Source: JAQUSX01 sp035446985 (GTDB lineage: Bacteria > Bacillota > Clostridia > Christensenellales > CAG-314). Taken from it: a DNA stretch of 8,160 nt. Positions 6,485 through 8,160 of the stretch are shown here, in pieces. The position numbers were made by a program, and so were the translations under genes. The stretch covers positions 1 to 8,160 of the forward strand of contig DAOTGG010000045.1 of the NCBI GenBank assembly GCA_035446985.1, given 5' to 3'. Below the pieces are notes generated by a model. That model saw nothing but the letters and a program-made list of their open reading frames with translations, was not told the origin of the DNA and ran no database searches. Every line of letters starts with the position of its first letter. The first letter of the stretch is position 1.

Positions 6485-7732
6485 ATGAAAGAACGCATCG
6501 CAAAAAAATCGAATAAAGTCGAGCTGCTCGCTCCAGCGGGCGATTTGGAAAAATTTTATACCGCTTTGCATTTCGGCGCGGACGCCGTATATATGGCGGG
6601 GCAGCGTTTTGGACTGCGCGCTTACGCGGGTAATTTTTCGGTATACAAAATTTCCGAATGCGCCGAATACGCTCATAAATTCGGCAAAAAAGTTTACGTT
6701 ACCGTAAATATTTATGCAAACGACGACGACTTTACAGATTTACCCGAATATATAAAATCTCTCGAAAGGGCTGGGGTTGACGCCGTCTTGGTTTCCGATC
6801 CTGGTATTATTGAGCTTATTCGACAAATTTCGCCCGAATTAGATATACATCTTTCTACCCAAGCAAACGCCACCAACCGTTATGCGGTAAAATTTTGGGA
6901 AAAGCAAGGCGTAAAAAGGGTTGTTTGCGCGCGCGAATGCACCTTGAATCAAATAGCCGAGATGAAAAAGTTTTGCCCGCAAACGGAACTTGAAGCGTTT
7001 GTACACGGCGCGATGTGCATCAGTTACAGCGGACGTTGTCTGCTTTCCAATTATCTTACCGACAGAAACGCTAACCGCGGCGAATGTGTCCAAGCGTGCA
7101 GATGGAAATATTCGGTTATTCCAGAAGACAGAACGGAAGCTCTGCCCGTAACCGAAGACGAGCGCGGAACATATATTTTCAACAGCCGCGACCTTAATAT
7201 GATTGCGCATATTGACGACCTTATTGAAAGCGGAGTGGCTTCGCTAAAAATTGAAGGCAGAATGAAATCGCCTTATTACGTCGCTACGGTTGTAAACGCT
7301 TACCGCAGAGCGTTAGATAATTTTTACGAAGGCAAGGCGGATTTTGCCGATGAAAAATTGAGAAGCGAGCTTGTAAAAGCGAGCCATCGCGCATACACGA
7401 CGGGATTTTTTTACGGCAGAGATACGGACGAGCCGAAACAGTATTATCCGTCAAGTAAGGCGGAAGCGGAAAGCAAGTTTATCGCCGTGATTAAGGACTG
7501 GAAAGACGGAGTCTCTACGGTAGAAATGCGCAACAGATTTGCTGTGGGAGATACGCTTGAAATACTGTCAAGTAATGATAGTTTTGGTCAAAAAATCAAA
7601 GTTGATTATATTGAAACATTAAACGGCGAAAAACTAACCGAATGCAAAGTAGTGCAGCAGTTAGTCAAAATCCCGTGTCCGTACGAGGTCGCCGAATACG
7701 ATATTCTGCGCGACGCCGAAAAAACCGAATGA
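6485..7732 (+). CDS. trhP: U32-family protein, TrhP-type tRNA uridine 5-hydroxylation enzyme
   Basis: The 415-residue product begins with the U32 N-terminus VELLAPAGD (12-20) and contains the full U32 signature at 170-188: E-x-F-x2-G-A-M-C-x4-G-x-C-x-L-S, with Cys178 and Cys185. Cys201 and Cys205 (GECVQAC) complete a four-cysteine set that in RlhA/TrhP relatives holds an iron-sulfur cluster. SLKIEGRMKSPYYVATVV (253-270) is also typical. The family is often labelled peptidase or collagenase, but characterised members of this size (E. coli TrhP/YegQ, B. subtilis TrhP2/YrrO) make 5-hydroxyuridine at tRNA position 34 using prephenate. RlhA, the 23S rRNA hydroxylase, is much longer, so TrhP is the better fit. 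Placement beside the TrmR methyltransferase, as in the B. subtilis yrrMNO cluster, supports this. No second, shorter U32 gene (YrrN/TrhP1-like) is present. The Shine-Dalgarno is weak (GGGAAA at 6475-6480). Confidence 0.87.
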   Translation: MKERIAKKSNKVELLAPAGDLEKFYTALHFGADAVYMAGQRFGLRAYAGNFSVYKISECAEYAHKFGKKVYVTVNIYANDDDFTDLPEYIKSLERAGVDAVLVSDPGIIELIRQISPELDIHLSTQANATNRYAVKFWEKQGVKRVVCARECTLNQIAEMKKFCPQTELEAFVHGAMCISYSGRCLLSNYLTDRNANRGECVQACRWKYSVIPEDRTEALPVTEDERGTYIFNSRDLNMIAHIDDLIESGVASLKIEGRMKSPYYVATVVNAYRRALDNFYEGKADFADEKLRSELVKASHRAYTTGFFYGRDTDEPKQYYPSSKAEAESKFIAVIKDWKDGVSTVEMRNRFAVGDTLEILSSNDSFGQKIKVDYIETLNGEKLTECKVVQQLVKIPCPYEVAEYDILRDAEKTE

Positions 7733-7786
7733 CACTTAAGACCAAAAAACTTAATTGCGCAATTTCAATTTATAAACTGAATTTTT

Positions 7787-7817
7787 AAAAAACGACTATT
7801 TCACAGCCGTTTTTTTA
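7787..7817 (+). terminator. Intrinsic terminator after trhP
   Basis: AAAAAACG (7787-7794) pairs with CGTTTTTT (7808-7815); after one A-C mismatch, two further pairs (CT with AG) extend the stem towards the loop. The T-run of the right arm serves as the U-tract. It lies 55 nt after the trhP stop and separates that unit from the rnpB promoter. Only the inner part is GC-containing, so efficiency is uncertain. Confidence 0.65.
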
Positions 7818-7884
7818 TTTAAAAATTTTATTTAAAAAGCGTTTTGCCAATTATTACATAATACTTGGTCACACCTTATTCCGC

Positions 7885-7913
7885 TTGACAAAAAGGCGGT
7901 TTTACGGTATAAA
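7885..7913 (+). promoter_or_regulatory. Sigma-A-type promoter of rnpB
   Basis: A consensus TTGACA (7885-7890) and TATAAA (7908-7913) are separated by exactly 17 bp, and predict a start at about 7920, just where the conserved RNase P RNA sequence begins. This is the strongest promoter in the window, as expected for an abundant stable RNA. Confidence 0.88.
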
Positions 7914-7920
7914 TTATATC

Positions 7921-8160
7921 GTAGAGTCAACCAGACGGTCGCGTGCGGCGTTAGTCCGTACGAGGAAAGTCCGAGCACCATAGGGCACGGGTGCAGGGTA
8001 ACTCCCTGTGAAGGCGACTTCAAGGAAAGTGCAACAGAAATAAACTACCGAATTTTTTTCGGCAAAGGTGGAAATGCGAGGTAAAAGCTCACAAACGGTT
8101 TGGCGACAAACTCGTTCATGTAAACCCCACTTGGTGCAAGAAAGAGGAGAAAACGTTGAC
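7921..8160 (+). ncRNA. rnpB: RNase P RNA, bacterial class A (3' end outside window)
   Basis: The catalytic RNA of ribonuclease P, which removes 5' leaders from precursor tRNAs. The conserved elements appear in the right order: ACCAGACGGTCGC near the 5' end; GAGGAAAGTCCGAGC (7962-7976), the near-universal segment holding the 5' strand of P4; CATAGGGCACGGGTGC and the AGGGTAACTCCCT hairpin after it; AGTGCAACAGAAA (8028-8040); AGGTAAAAGCTCAC (8080-8092 region); and TGTAAACCCCACTTGGTGCAAG (8119-8140). The order and spacing match the E. coli class A RNA, not the Bacillus class B RNA. P3 is a short hairpin (GTGCGG with CCGTAC) and P12 is only 5 bp (CCGAA with TTCGG, U-only loop). The last third, including the 3' strands of P4, P2 and P1, lies beyond the window. 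The 5' end is inferred from the promoter. Confidence 0.96.

Noticed and set aside
7832..8023. 63-codon open frame on the minus strand.
   Set aside because: It lies over the rnpB promoter and the conserved RNase P RNA sequence; no ribosome binding site or protein signal.

Overview
The window looks like a piece of chromosome from an AT-rich, low-GC Gram-positive bacterium, most likely a clostridial (non-Bacilli) Firmicute. The grounds are RNase J, the short serA and serC type, consistent AAGGAG-like ribosome binding sites, a TrmR/TrhP-type tRNA modification pair, and an RNase P RNA of class A rather than the class B of Bacilli. UAA, UAG and UGA all end genes here, so the code is standard. No mobile element, CRISPR array, tRNA or rRNA gene was seen.

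Layout. (1) 1-1520, plus strand: two adjacent genes for polytopic membrane proteins of unknown function; the first is cut by the window start. They end at a hairpin terminator (about 1540-1572) that also serves the convergent genes. (2) 3868-1592, minus strand: serC followed by serA, two of the three steps of serine synthesis from 3-phosphoglycerate; serB is not in the window. A good sigma-A-type promoter sits just upstream of serC. (3) 4073-7732, plus strand, divergent from serC: rnj (RNase J), then a TrmR-type O-methyltransferase 4 nt after it, then, after about 104 nt, a U32-family protein of the TrhP type. (4) From about 7921 to beyond the window end: rnpB, the RNA subunit of RNase P, with its own promoter and a terminator before it.

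How they fit together. The right half is an RNA-metabolism neighbourhood: an mRNA/rRNA nuclease, two enzymes that by family should act in sequence to make 5-methoxyuridine at tRNA position 34 (hydroxylation by TrhP, methylation by TrmR), and the ribozyme that matures tRNA 5' ends. The serine genes are a separate unit that shares the intergenic region with rnj. These are mostly conserved housekeeping genes. I found no clearly new system. The points that deserve a second look are the paralogous membrane pair, a SerA with an altered catalytic segment and a reduced regulatory domain, the structured serC promoter/leader, recurring GGGACG hairpins, and the compact RNase P RNA.
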